A stretch of 48,756 nt of DNA from Pseudidiomarina indica (GTDB lineage Bacteria > Pseudomonadota > Gammaproteobacteria > Enterobacterales > Alteromonadaceae), in assembly GCF_900104245.1 (NCBI RefSeq), contig NZ_FMXN01000013.1:1-48756 (forward strand). Reading direction: 5' to 3'. The notes under the pieces are model-generated. The model worked only from the letters and a program-made list of their open reading frames with translations, was not told the origin of the DNA and ran no database searches. Below are positions 1 to 8,052 of the stretch, in pieces (position 1 is the first letter of the stretch; the number at the start of each line of letters is the position of its first letter). Both the position numbers and the translations under genes were made by a program.

Positions 1-42
1 CGCCAGCGTTCAATCTGAGCCATGATCAAACTCTTCAATTTA
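1..42 (-). rRNA. rrs: 16S ribosomal RNA, 5' end only
   Basis: The reverse complement of the first bases reads as the conserved start of bacterial 16S rRNA, including the universal 27F primer site (AGAGTTTGATCATGGCTCAG). The mature 5' end falls near base 42 by comparison with E. coli 16S, which begins AAATTGAAGAGTTTG. The gene runs off the left edge, so only about 42 of roughly 1,540 nt are present. The boxA and two promoters that precede it show that this is the head of an rrn operon. Confidence 0.97.
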
Positions 43-227
43 AAGTGTTTAATCGACCCATTGAATCAATGACTTAATAAAGCTTTGTTTGTTAAGCACC
101 TCTTCAATCAGTCAGGTGGTGTCTAAGACACCTATTTCTCTGCACTGAATTCTCGGAAGTGCCCACACAGTTTGCTTGGCTTGGTAAATTGTTAAAGAAC
201 GTTCGCTCGTTTCGAGCAAGGCTGCGC
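43..227 (-). other. rrn leader with boxA and a leader hairpin
   Basis: This is the transcribed leader between the proximal rrn promoter and 16S. On the minus strand GTTCTTTAACA (190-200) matches boxA, the Nus-factor antitermination signal of rRNA operons. GGTGTCT-T-AGACACC (118-132) forms a perfect 7-bp stem with a one-base centre. The sequence between them should include the 5' half of the RNase III processing stem that pairs with bases beyond the 16S 3' end, outside this window. No coding potential is seen. Confidence 0.85.
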
Positions 228-255
228 ATTATAGAGCCTTGGCGGTTTTAGTCAA
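228..255 (-). promoter_or_regulatory. rrn promoter P2 (proximal)
   Basis: On the minus strand the -35 box is TTGACT (250-255) and the -10 box is a perfect TATAAT (228-233), with a 16-bp spacer. The discriminator that follows is GC-rich (GCGC). The 16-bp spacer and GC-rich discriminator are the usual marks of stringently controlled rRNA promoters. Confidence 0.85.
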
Positions 256-332
256 GCTCTTTCGAGCTTCTTTTTTCTGACGTTTGACCGCTGCTTGGAG
301 GGGCCTTGTTGCTCACCTCAAGCGTGGGGCGC

Positions 333-380
333 ATTTTAGAGATTTCAGCGCCTGCGTCAAGGGGAATTTAGACTTTTTTT
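333..380 (-). promoter_or_regulatory. rrn promoter P1 (distal) with A/T-rich upstream region
   Basis: On the minus strand the -35 box is TTGACG (355-360) and the -10 box is TAAAAT (333-338), separated by 16 bp and followed by a GC-rich discriminator (GCGCCCC). The stretch upstream (361-380) is rich in A and T runs, as expected of an UP element. The architecture repeats that of P2 about 105 bp downstream, giving the tandem promoter arrangement typical of rrn operons. Confidence 0.8.
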
Positions 381-508
381 AAGGTTTTTGAACTGACTGC
401 TGGTTTTGTGAACGAAGCTGACAATAAACGACCAGAAATGTACAATTACGTAACAATTTGGACGGTTCCTTGTATCTTTCATTGTGTCTTCCATTGCTCA
501 TCTTCATG

Positions 509-536
509 TGGACATTTGAAGCTTGGTCGTTACAAT
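509..536 (+). promoter_or_regulatory. probable trmA promoter
   Basis: TGGACA (509-514, five of six matches to the -35 consensus) lies 16 bp before TACAAT (531-536, five of six to the -10), followed by a GC-rich discriminator (TCGCCC). The short spacer and GC-rich discriminator resemble the rrn promoters that diverge from it. E. coli trmA is known to be under growth-rate and stringent control like rRNA, so the resemblance is plausible, but the assignment is by eye. The remaining stretch from about 380 to 508 shows no gene I can support. Confidence 0.6.
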
Positions 537-592
537 TCGCCCTTCTTGTCATTCAACGCATCGAATCAATGCACCGAGATTAGGAATCCTTC

Positions 593-1693
593 ATGGCGTT
601 AACCACTACATACCCCGAACACTATCAGCAACAGCTCATTGAGAAAGCAGAGCTGTTGACACAGATGCTGAGCCCTTTCAACCAGGCCGCTCTCGAGGTA
701 TTCCCGTCACCGCCTGAATACTATCGCATGCGTGCTGAGTTTCGAGTTTGGCATGATGGCGATGATTTGTACTACATTATGTTTGATAGCTCAACGCAAC
801 AGCGGATTCGCGTGGACCAGTTTCCAATCGCGAGTCAGCTCATCAATCAACTAATGCCGGCGTTGCTCGATTACATTCGGGAGCGCCCCACATTACGCTA
901 CCGCCTCTTTCAAGTCGATTTTTTATCCACCACAACGAATCAAGCCGTTGTATCATTGCTATACCATCGTTCACTGGAAGAGGATTGGCAACAAGAAGCA
1001 GAGCTCCTGCAAGAACACCTCAGTCAATTCGGTACTATCTATATAGTAGGGCGAGCACGTAAACAGAAACTGGCCGTCACCCAAGACTGGGTCATTGAAA
1101 CTTTAAATATCCAGGGAACGCCCTATCACTTTCAACAAATTGAGAATAGCTTCACGCAACCCAATGCTGCGGTCAATCAACAGATGATTCAATGGGCTTT
1201 AGCAGCAACTCAAAACGCGACGGGGGATCTGCTTGAGCTCTATTGTGGCAACGGGAACTTCAGTTTGCCCCTAGCGCAAAACTTTAACTGCGTGCTTGCG
1301 ACTGAAATTAGTAAACCCTCCGTTGCTTCCGCACAATTCAACTGCCAATTGAATAACATAGATAATGTCACTCTCGTGCGGATGTCTGCGGAAGACTTTA
1401 GTGCAGTCATGCAAGGTGAAAAACAGTCCCGCCGCTTACCACCAGAGGTTTATCAAAGTTTTCATTGCCAAACGGTGTTGGTGGATCCGCCACGAGCGGG
1501 GCTCGATGAGGCAACGTTGGAACTGGTGAGCCACTACCCAACCATCATGTATATCTCATGTAATCCAACCACGCTGGTTGAGAATTTATCCGAGCTAACG
1601 AAAACCCATGATGTTGTCAAAGCAGCACTCTTTGATCAGTTTCCCTATACCGCCCATATGGAAACGGGTGTGCTACTACAACGAAAGCAGTGA
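593..1693 (+). CDS. trmA: tRNA (uracil-5-)-methyltransferase TrmA
   Basis: This SAM-dependent enzyme makes ribothymidine at U54 in the T-loop of tRNAs (m5U54) and also acts on tmRNA. At 366 aa it equals the E. coli length. The N-terminal RNA-binding part contains YRMRAEFRVWHDGDDLYY; the Rossmann methyltransferase part shows the SAM-binding LLELYCGNGNFSLPLA near residue 212, VDPPRAGLD near 297 and YISCNP. In that last motif Cys323 is the nucleophile (Cys324 in E. coli), and Glu357 near the C-terminus fits the general base. AGGA sits just before the ATG. It stands alone, diverging from the rRNA operon, and ends 1 bp before the convergent MerC gene. Confidence 0.97.
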   Translation: MALTTTYPEHYQQQLIEKAELLTQMLSPFNQAALEVFPSPPEYYRMRAEFRVWHDGDDLYYIMFDSSTQQRIRVDQFPIASQLINQLMPALLDYIRERPTLRYRLFQVDFLSTTTNQAVVSLLYHRSLEEDWQQEAELLQEHLSQFGTIYIVGRARKQKLAVTQDWVIETLNIQGTPYHFQQIENSFTQPNAAVNQQMIQWALAATQNATGDLLELYCGNGNFSLPLAQNFNCVLATEISKPSVASAQFNCQLNNIDNVTLVRMSAEDFSAVMQGEKQSRRLPPEVYQSFHCQTVLVDPPRAGLDEATLELVSHYPTIMYISCNPTTLVENLSELTKTHDVVKAALFDQFPYTAHMETGVLLQRKQ

Positions 1694-1694
1694 A

Positions 1695-2069
1695 CTAAAC
1701 AGACAAGCCGTCTGATAAACGAACCAGACGTAGGTTGAGCCAGTGGGCGGCAATAATTAACCCTGCGCCCACTAAGATAATAAGGGGTTCGCCCATGGCA
1801 CCAAAAATATCTTTGTGCCAATAAATAACGCCGCCAGCAAATAACATGGTCAACGGATAAAAGCGAGCGTGTTTACGCATGCCGGCGAGCAATGCAATTA
1901 AGCCAACCACAATACTGGTGCTTAAGATAATACGTTCCAGCAGTGTCGCTCCAATAAATGACAAGCCGATCAGCGAGAGAACGGGTAATATCACCGGCAA
2001 CAACAGACAATGCAACGCACATAAGGTCGTTACCCACATCCCTGTTTTATCTAATGATTGCTGCGTCAT
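1695..2069 (-). CDS. MerC-domain inner-membrane protein (possible metal transporter)
   Basis: This 124-aa protein is almost wholly hydrophobic, with about four transmembrane segments. A cysteine pair, Cys17 and Cys21, in TLCALHCLLLP lies at the start of the first segment. That arrangement is the hallmark of the MerC family, whose founder carries Hg(II) across the inner membrane of mercury-resistance operons. No merR, merA, merT or merP is nearby, so mercury resistance is unlikely to be its role here. Its promoter overlaps a good match to the Zur operator (see 2103-2140), which points to zinc or another divalent metal instead. That role is inference. The family call is secure; the substrate is not known. 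Confidence 0.8.
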   Translation of the reverse strand: MTQQSLDKTGMWVTTLCALHCLLLPVILPVLSLIGLSFIGATLLERIILSTSIVVGLIALLAGMRKHARFYPLTMLFAGGVIYWHKDIFGAMGEPLIILVGAGLIIAAHWLNLRLVRLSDGLSV

Positions 2070-2102
2070 AAACTGATCTTCTCTTCGACATCGTACCTAA
2101 AG

Positions 2103-2140
2103 CGACTGTTACATTATAACATTACTTTGGTTAGGCGCAA
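2103..2140 (-). promoter_or_regulatory. promoter of the MerC gene with overlapping Zur-like box
   Basis: On the minus strand TTGCGC (2135-2140), a 16-bp spacer and a perfect TATAAT (2113-2118) make a promoter. Its -35 box reaches into the end of epmA. The -10 lies inside TGTTATA-A-TGTAACA (2107-2121), an inverted repeat with one mismatch. Over 23 bp (2103-2125) it agrees at about 18 positions with the gammaproteobacterial Zur box as I remember it (GAAATGTTATAATATAACATTTC). An operator over the -10 would give repression by zinc-loaded Zur. Binding is inferred, not shown. Confidence 0.6.
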
Positions 2141-3105
2141 GTCACATCGAAGGGTAAAATTTGACGAATCGCAGATTTTTTTGTTTGCAAAAGCAGCAGA
2201 CGATCAACCCCCAGCGCCACCCCTGAACACTCAGGAAGTCCGGCCGCTAAGGCGTGTAATAAACGATGGTCGACGGGTTTTTGGGACTTCCCAAAGTGTG
2301 CACGTAGCTGATTATCTTGGGTAAATCGCTCACGCTGCACCTCGACATCGGTTAATTCCTGATAGCCATTCGCCAGTTCCACGCCCCCCACGTACACTTC
2401 AAAACGCAAAGCCACGCGAGGATCCTCAGGGTCAACTTGTGCTAAAGCTGCTTGACTGGTCGGAAAATGACTAATAATGGTGATTGCGGCGGGCGTCAAT
2501 TGCGGCTCAATCACCAAGGCCAACGCCAGCTGTAAAAGCGTGTCTCGGTCCTGTTCCCGTTGCGCCAAATCCGCCACATGCGAATAATGACTCAAGCATG
2601 TTTGTAATTCTGCAACGCTCGCAGTGAGAGGGTTTATCGATAAGTAGTGTTGGAACACTTGTTGATACGTGAACTGATGAATCGGCCGCTCACCTAAGAC
2701 GGTTTCTAGCAACGTCACGACTTCGGCAATCAGATCCGACATCTGAAACCCAACTCGATACCATTCCAGCATAGTGAACTCAGGATTGTGATGCCGCCCG
2801 ACCTCATCATCACGGAATACTTTACTCAGTTGATAAATCGAAACTTGATATGCCGCCAACAGGCGTTTCATGGCGTATTCAGGAGAGGTTTGCAGATAAA
2901 ACGTGTGCTCGGGATAACGGCTGATGTGGGTGACCAGATTTTCAAGATGCAAATCAGTGACGCCGTAACGGCTTAGGAGTGGGGTGTCTACTTCAAGGAC
3001 ATCGCGCGTTTCGAAAAACGCGCGAATCGTACGAAATAATGCAGCTCGCTGTTTGAGAGCAGCCAAACTTGCGCTGGGTTGCCACTGATCAGTGAGCTGC
3101 GTCAT
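2131..3105 (-). CDS. epmA: EF-P--(R)-beta-lysine ligase EpmA
   Basis: EpmA (PoxA/GenX/YjeA) activates (R)-beta-lysine with ATP and attaches it to Lys34 of elongation factor P. It is a paralogue of the catalytic core of class II lysyl-tRNA synthetase without the anticodon-binding domain. Visible are motif 2 (FRDDEVGRHHNPEFTMLEWY), the substrate-pocket segment GVELANGYQELTD and motif 3 (GVALGVDRLLLL). I start it at the ATG at 3105, giving 324 aa (E. coli has 325). The open frame continues upstream into efp, but AAGGA stands 7 bases before this ATG, and the efp stop codon overlaps that ribosome-binding site, suggesting translational coupling. The substrate comes from EpmB, encoded next to efp. 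Confidence 0.96.
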   Translation of the reverse strand: MTQLTDQWQPSASLAALKQRAALFRTIRAFFETRDVLEVDTPLLSRYGVTDLHLENLVTHISRYPEHTFYLQTSPEYAMKRLLAAYQVSIYQLSKVFRDDEVGRHHNPEFTMLEWYRVGFQMSDLIAEVVTLLETVLGERPIHQFTYQQVFQHYLSINPLTASVAELQTCLSHYSHVADLAQREQDRDTLLQLALALVIEPQLTPAAITIISHFPTSQAALAQVDPEDPRVALRFEVYVGGVELANGYQELTDVEVQRERFTQDNQLRAHFGKSQKPVDHRLLHALAAGLPECSGVALGVDRLLLLQTKKSAIRQILPFDVTCA

Positions 3106-3115
3106 GTCTGAGTCC

Positions 3116-3685
3116 TTATTTTTGGACGCGCGACACGTACTCGCCAGAACGGGTATCGACTTTGACGATTTCGCCAATTTGTACGAATAAAGGAACGCGA
3201 ACCACAGCGCCAGTGCTCAACGTGGCTGGCTTGCCACCGGTTCCTGCAGTATCCCCTTTCAAACCAGGGTCCGTATCCACCACTTCTAATTCCACGAAGT
3301 TTGGTGGCGTCACGGCAATCGGGCTGCCGTTCCATAAAGTTAAAGTACAAACATCTTGTTCAACTAACCATTTGGTCGCTTCACCCACGGCTTTTTCATC
3401 GGCCGCAAGCTGCTCAAATGTTTCGTTGTTCATGAAGTGCCAGAATTCGCCATCGTTATACAAATAAGCCAATTCCATATCGGCAACATCTGCGCCTTCC
3501 ACAGACTCGCCTGATTTGAAGGTTTTCTCAACCACTTTACCGCTAATGAGTTTACGGATTTTGACACGGTTGAATGCTTGCCCTTTACCCGGCTTAACAA
3601 CTTCGTTTTCGATGATGTTACAAGGCTCACCATCTTGCATGATCTTCAAACCAGCTTTAAATTCGTTGGTGCTGTAATTCGCCAT
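3116..3685 (-). CDS. efp: elongation factor P
   Basis: EF-P binds between the P and E sites of the ribosome and relieves stalling at polyproline stretches. The 189-aa protein aligns end to end with the E. coli factor (188 aa). It keeps the modification loop VKPGKGQAF with Lys34 as the residue to be beta-lysylated, and the C-terminal [13 protein letters not shown] chose the ATG at 3685 over one 21 bases upstream because GAGGAAAGT precedes it directly and the product then begins like E. coli EF-P. It heads an efp-epmA transcription unit and diverges from epmB, so factor and both modifying enzymes are clustered. Confidence 0.97.
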   Translation of the reverse strand: MANYSTNEFKAGLKIMQDGEPCNIIENEVVKPGKGQAFNRVKIRKLISGKVVEKTFKSGESVEGADVADMELAYLYNDGEFWHFMNNETFEQLAADEKAVGEATKWLVEQDVCTLTLWNGSPIAVTPPNFVELEVVDTDPGLKGDTAGTGGKPATLSTGAVVRVPLFVQIGEIVKVDTRSGEYVSRVQK

Positions 3686-3789
3686 ACTTTCCTCATTAAT
3701 AAGCATACGTGGAGCGATTTCGCGGGCAATAATAAACCATATTGCGATTATTTTCAGGTAAAATAATTAATACTCTGTCATAAACTTAT

Positions 3790-4797
3790 TTGTCGTTGGT
3801 ATCTAAATTGAATGTCACCTCGGTTCGCCCTCAATGGCAGCAAGAATTAGCGCAATCATTTACTGACCCTCAGCAACTTGCTCAGCACCTCAATTTGCCC
3901 TCGCAATGGGTCGAGCAGCATCAAGCAGCTCGAAGACTCTTTCCATTACGAGTAACGCGGCATTTTGCTAATTTAATGCAGCGCGGAAATACACAGGACC
4001 CCTTGCTGATGCAAGTCATGCCCCATGCCGATGAGTTTATCGAGCGTGATGGGTTCATCGCGGACCCATTAGCGGAGCTCAACGCGGGGCAATACGGAGT
4101 GCTCCACAAATATAAATCACGTGTGTTGGTGATTCTACGAGGCGGCTGTGCGATTAACTGCCGCTACTGTTTCCGCCGCCACTTCCCCTACGCTGACCAC
4201 CATTTTGGTCCTGCAGAATTAGAGCAGTTAATCGAGCTCATTCAAAATGATGCCAATATTAATGAGGTGATTTTAAGTGGGGGTGACCCGCTGATGGCTA
4301 CGGATAAGCAGTTGGACCAGTTACTCACTCGACTCGAACAATTGCCACAACTCAAACGGATTCGTATCCATTCACGATTACCGGTGGTGTTACCGAGCCG
4401 ACTGACGCAAGAATTAGCGCACCGGTTGGCAGCAAGCCCATTGCAAGCAATTCTCGTGTTGCATATTAACCACCCACAGGAAATATCGCCGGCTCTAAAA
4501 CAAGGGCTCGCACTTTGGGCTGATGCTGGCATCACGCTATTAAATCAAAGTGTTCTGCTGGCACAAATTAATGCTGATGCAGACGTTTTAACAGAACTCT
4601 GCGAAGCGCTCTTTGCTGCGCGAGTTTTGCCTTATTATCTGCACCAGCTCGATCAAGTGGCAGGAGCCAGTCACTTTGCTGTGAGTGACGAGGTTGCACG
4701 TGCGCTGTTACACCAATTGCAAGTCAATTTACCCGGCTTTTTGGTGCCTAAATTAGTCCGCGAAATTGCCGGTGAACCGAGTAAAACACCGCTTTAG
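3790..4797 (+). CDS. epmB: EF-P beta-lysylation protein EpmB (lysine 2,3-aminomutase)
   Basis: EpmB (YjeK) is a radical-SAM, PLP-dependent enzyme that turns (S)-alpha-lysine into (R)-beta-lysine for EpmA. The CX3CX2C cluster motif is clear in CAINCRYCFRRHFPY, followed by SGGDPLMATD and, near the end, VPKLVREIAGEPSKTPL, as in E. coli. The product is about 335 aa. The frame has no ATG near its 5' end. Initiation must use a TTG, at 3790 or two codons later at 3796, and I see no convincing ribosome-binding site, so the exact start is uncertain. It diverges from efp and overlaps the 3' end of the convergent DUF3016 gene by 4 bp. Confidence 0.94.
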   Translation: MSLVSKLNVTSVRPQWQQELAQSFTDPQQLAQHLNLPSQWVEQHQAARRLFPLRVTRHFANLMQRGNTQDPLLMQVMPHADEFIERDGFIADPLAELNAGQYGVLHKYKSRVLVILRGGCAINCRYCFRRHFPYADHHFGPAELEQLIELIQNDANINEVILSGGDPLMATDKQLDQLLTRLEQLPQLKRIRIHSRLPVVLPSRLTQELAHRLAASPLQAILVLHINHPQEISPALKQGLALWADAGITLLNQSVLLAQINADADVLTELCEALFAARVLPYYLHQLDQVAGASHFAVSDEVARALLHQLQVNLPGFLVPKLVREIAGEPSKTPL

Positions 4798-5318
4798 TTG
4801 CTGCTGTTGGTAAAGCTGGAGTTGAACCAATCTTTCAGCAGTTCCTTTTCTAAATACAAGGAGTCACGGCCGGTTGCTAACAGACTCCGAGTATTTCGAA
4901 TCGGGCTGACTTTGCGCAAGACCAGGTTCTCTTCAGCTTTAATAACCTCATCCGTTGCCGTCAAATATTGATAACTAATCACCAGTTTGGGAGATGAAAT
5001 ATCATCTAGAACCCGATAATAATCCACATTCGCCGCCCCATAAGTGGGCTCAATTCGTCCTGCTAAATCCACATCCTCAAAGGTCACAATCAACTTGTGC
5101 TCCTTTGGCAAGGTTGCCGCAAGCTCCTGCAAATACTCAGTTAACTCACCTTTTGTTCGAGTCGCAAAAGGCTCTTTCGGCTGGTTAGCCGACTCAAAAT
5201 CCGTGTATTCGTCCGTATCTTGCCATTGCACCTCAACTTGTGCAGGAAATGCGTTGGCGGCACTCATGCCAGCCAAAACCAATCCAATACTCAATGCCAA
5301 TTGTGTGATTGTTTTCAT
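4794..5318 (-). CDS. secreted DUF3016 protein
   Basis: The 174-aa product starts with a typical Sec signal peptide (MKTITQLALSIGLVLAGMSAANA), with cleavage expected after residue 23, so the mature protein should be periplasmic. The remainder matches the DUF3016 pattern as I know it: VEVQWQD near the mature start, an LP...LIVTFEDVDLAG core, a strand pair around PKLVISYQYL, and a C-terminal LYLEKELLKDWF. Its function is unknown. GAGGAGG stands before the ATG. A possible -10 (TATAAT on the minus strand) lies near 5356-5361. It is convergent with epmB and shows no functional tie to its neighbours. Confidence 0.75.
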   Translation of the reverse strand: MKTITQLALSIGLVLAGMSAANAFPAQVEVQWQDTDEYTDFESANQPKEPFATRTKGELTEYLQELAATLPKEHKLIVTFEDVDLAGRIEPTYGAANVDYYRVLDDISSPKLVISYQYLTATDEVIKAEENLVLRKVSPIRNTRSLLATGRDSLYLEKELLKDWFNSSFTNSSN

Positions 5319-5543
5319 AATCGCCTCCTCATTCGTGCGGCTTGATCATCACATACTATTATATGACCTTTGCTAATAAAGACGCACAGCGGCACCGATT
5401 TGTGACACACCACACCGACTTCGCTGCCCTTGTTGCTAAGATGCTGAAGTCAGCGCCACGGTTCCGACATGTGCTGAAGCCTATGATATGTTGAGTGATT
5501 TAATCAACCATATGGCTCCATAATCCAGCCCGTGCAAGCAAAC

Positions 5544-5576
5544 AAAAAGGGAGATGCCGAAGCACCTCCCTTTTTT
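5544..5576 (-). terminator. terminator of groES-groEL
   Basis: Arms GGGAGaTGC (5549-5557) and GCAcCTCCC (5562-5570), with one mismatch and a four-base CGAA loop, are flanked by an A-run on one side and a T-run on the other. It can therefore work in both directions. It lies 30 bp after the groEL stop. The rest of the gap, 5319-5543, holds the DUF3016 promoter region and nothing else I can identify. Confidence 0.9.
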
Positions 5577-5605
5577 AATGTCTACATTGCTGTCGACCAG
5601 TGGGC

Positions 5606-7240
<1,635 letters not shown>

Positions 7241-7251
7241 TCATTTCCCTC

Positions 7252-7545
7252 TTAAGCTTCGATAATCGCTAAAATGTCTGACTCAGACATAATTAGGTAT
7301 TCTTCACCATCGATTTTCTGTGTTTTCACACCGTAGCTTTCATTGAAAAGAACGATGTCACCTACTTTCACATCCAGAGCCTTCACATCGCCGTTATCCA
7401 AGATACGGCCGTTACCGACTGCAACAACTTCACCACGTGTTGATTTTTCTGCTGCTGATCCAGTCAGTACAATTCCGCCCGCAGACTTTGCTTCTGCTTC
7501 TGAGCGTTTGATGATCACACGATCATGTAAAGGACGAAGTTTCAT
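7252..7545 (-). CDS. groES: co-chaperonin GroES (Hsp10)
   Basis: GroES is the seven-subunit lid of the GroEL chamber. It is 97 aa, as in E. coli. It starts [14 protein letters not shown], carries the mobile loop that docks on GroEL ([12 protein letters not shown], about residues 21-32), and ends [23 protein letters not shown] precedes the ATG. It is the first gene of the operon. The leader upstream contains a perfect hairpin and a sigma-32-type promoter. Confidence 0.98.
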   Translation of the reverse strand: MKLRPLHDRVIIKRSEAEAKSAGGIVLTGSAAEKSTRGEVVAVGNGRILDNGDVKALDVKVGDIVLFNESYGVKTQKIDGEEYLIMSESDILAIIEA

Positions 7546-7586
7546 CGTTGATAACTCCTTAACCTACAGTTTAGGGTTGATAACAA

Positions 7587-7609
7587 GACCTCAGAACCAT
7601 TCTGAGGTC
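7587..7609 (-). repeat. perfect hairpin in the groESL 5' untranslated region
   Basis: GACCTCAGAA-CCA-TTCTGAGGTC is a perfect 10-bp inverted repeat with a three-base loop. It lies between the heat-shock promoter and groES, beginning about 15-20 nt into the predicted transcript and ending about 40 nt before the start codon. It has no adjacent U-run, so it does not look like a terminator, and it is not the CIRCE element. It could stabilise the mRNA or modulate expression; that is inference. Confidence 0.7.
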
Positions 7610-7630
7610 GTTAAAAATGTCTTGTGCCCT

Positions 7631-7661
7631 TGTTATGGGGGGTAAAAAATTGATATCAAGG
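7631..7661 (-). promoter_or_regulatory. sigma-32 heat-shock promoter of groESL
   Basis: On the minus strand CTTGATA (within 7651-7661) is followed after about 12 bases by CCCCCATA (within 7631-7642). The known sigma-32 consensus is CTTGAAA, a spacer of 11-15, then CCCCATNT, so both halves match closely. Transcription would start near 7624, giving a leader of about 80 nt before groES. Confidence 0.8.
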
Positions 7662-7664
7662 TTT

Positions 7665-7694
7665 TCTGATAATTTTTTTTGAATTTCGTATACT
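7665..7694 (+). promoter_or_regulatory. possible cutA-dsbD promoter
   Basis: TATACT (7689-7694) is a good -10 box about 35 bases before the cutA ATG. The best -35 candidate, TCTGAT (7665-7670), is weak and 18 bp away. The region is shared with the divergent groESL heat-shock promoter. Confidence 0.4.
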
Positions 7695-7728
7695 GAATCC
7701 AAACCACAACTTAGGATAGGGCCTAGGT

Positions 7729-8052
7729 ATGACGACCGAATTCCGTTTAGTAATCTGTAGTTGTCCGAGTAAACCCGTCGCCACCGCCTTGGCGGAGAAA
7801 GTTTTAAGAGCACGTTATGCTGCTTGCGTAAACATTAGTGCACCTTCCACATCCATGTATTGGTGGAATGACCACCTGCACGCCGACGACGAAGTATTGC
7901 TGCAAATCAAGACCACCGCAGATCAACTTGAAGCCTTATTTCAATTGCTTCAAACTGAGCATCCGTATGATGTTCCAGAAATTATTGCACTCAACATTAG
8001 CTCAGGCTCAGACGCCTATCTCAACTGGATAAAACAGGTTACCCAATCATGA
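7729..8052 (+). CDS. cutA: divalent-cation tolerance protein CutA
   Basis: CutA is a small trimeric PII-like protein tied to copper and other divalent-cation tolerance; its biochemical role is still unclear. The 107-aa product has the family features: VICSCPSKPVATALAEKVL at the N-terminus, YAACVNISAPSTSMYWW near residue 30, EVLLQIKTT and HPYDVPEIIALNI near residue 80, and the final SDAYLNWI. Its stop codon overlaps the start of dsbD (ATGA), so the two are translationally coupled. The pair cutA-dsbD is conserved in enterobacteria. Confidence 0.95.
   Translation: MTTEFRLVICSCPSKPVATALAEKVLRARYAACVNISAPSTSMYWWNDHLHADDEVLLQIKTTADQLEALFQLLQTEHPYDVPEIIALNISSGSDAYLNWIKQVTQS

Noticed and set aside
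408-602. A 64-codon open frame in the rrn-trmA intergenic region
   Set aside because: It has no homology I recognise, no ribosome-binding site and odd cysteine-rich content. It spans the trmA promoter and overlaps the trmA start.
1695-2069. A mercury-resistance (mer) operon
   Set aside because: Only a lone MerC-domain gene is seen; merR, merT, merP and merA are all absent.
5362-5543. A possible gene remnant between the DUF3016 gene and groEL
   Set aside because: Short open stretches exist in more than one frame, but none resembles a protein family I recognise.
7540-7730. A CIRCE/HrcA operator for groESL
   Set aside because: No TTAGCACTC-N9-GAGTGCTAA repeat is present; the inverted repeat at 7587-7609 is a different sequence.
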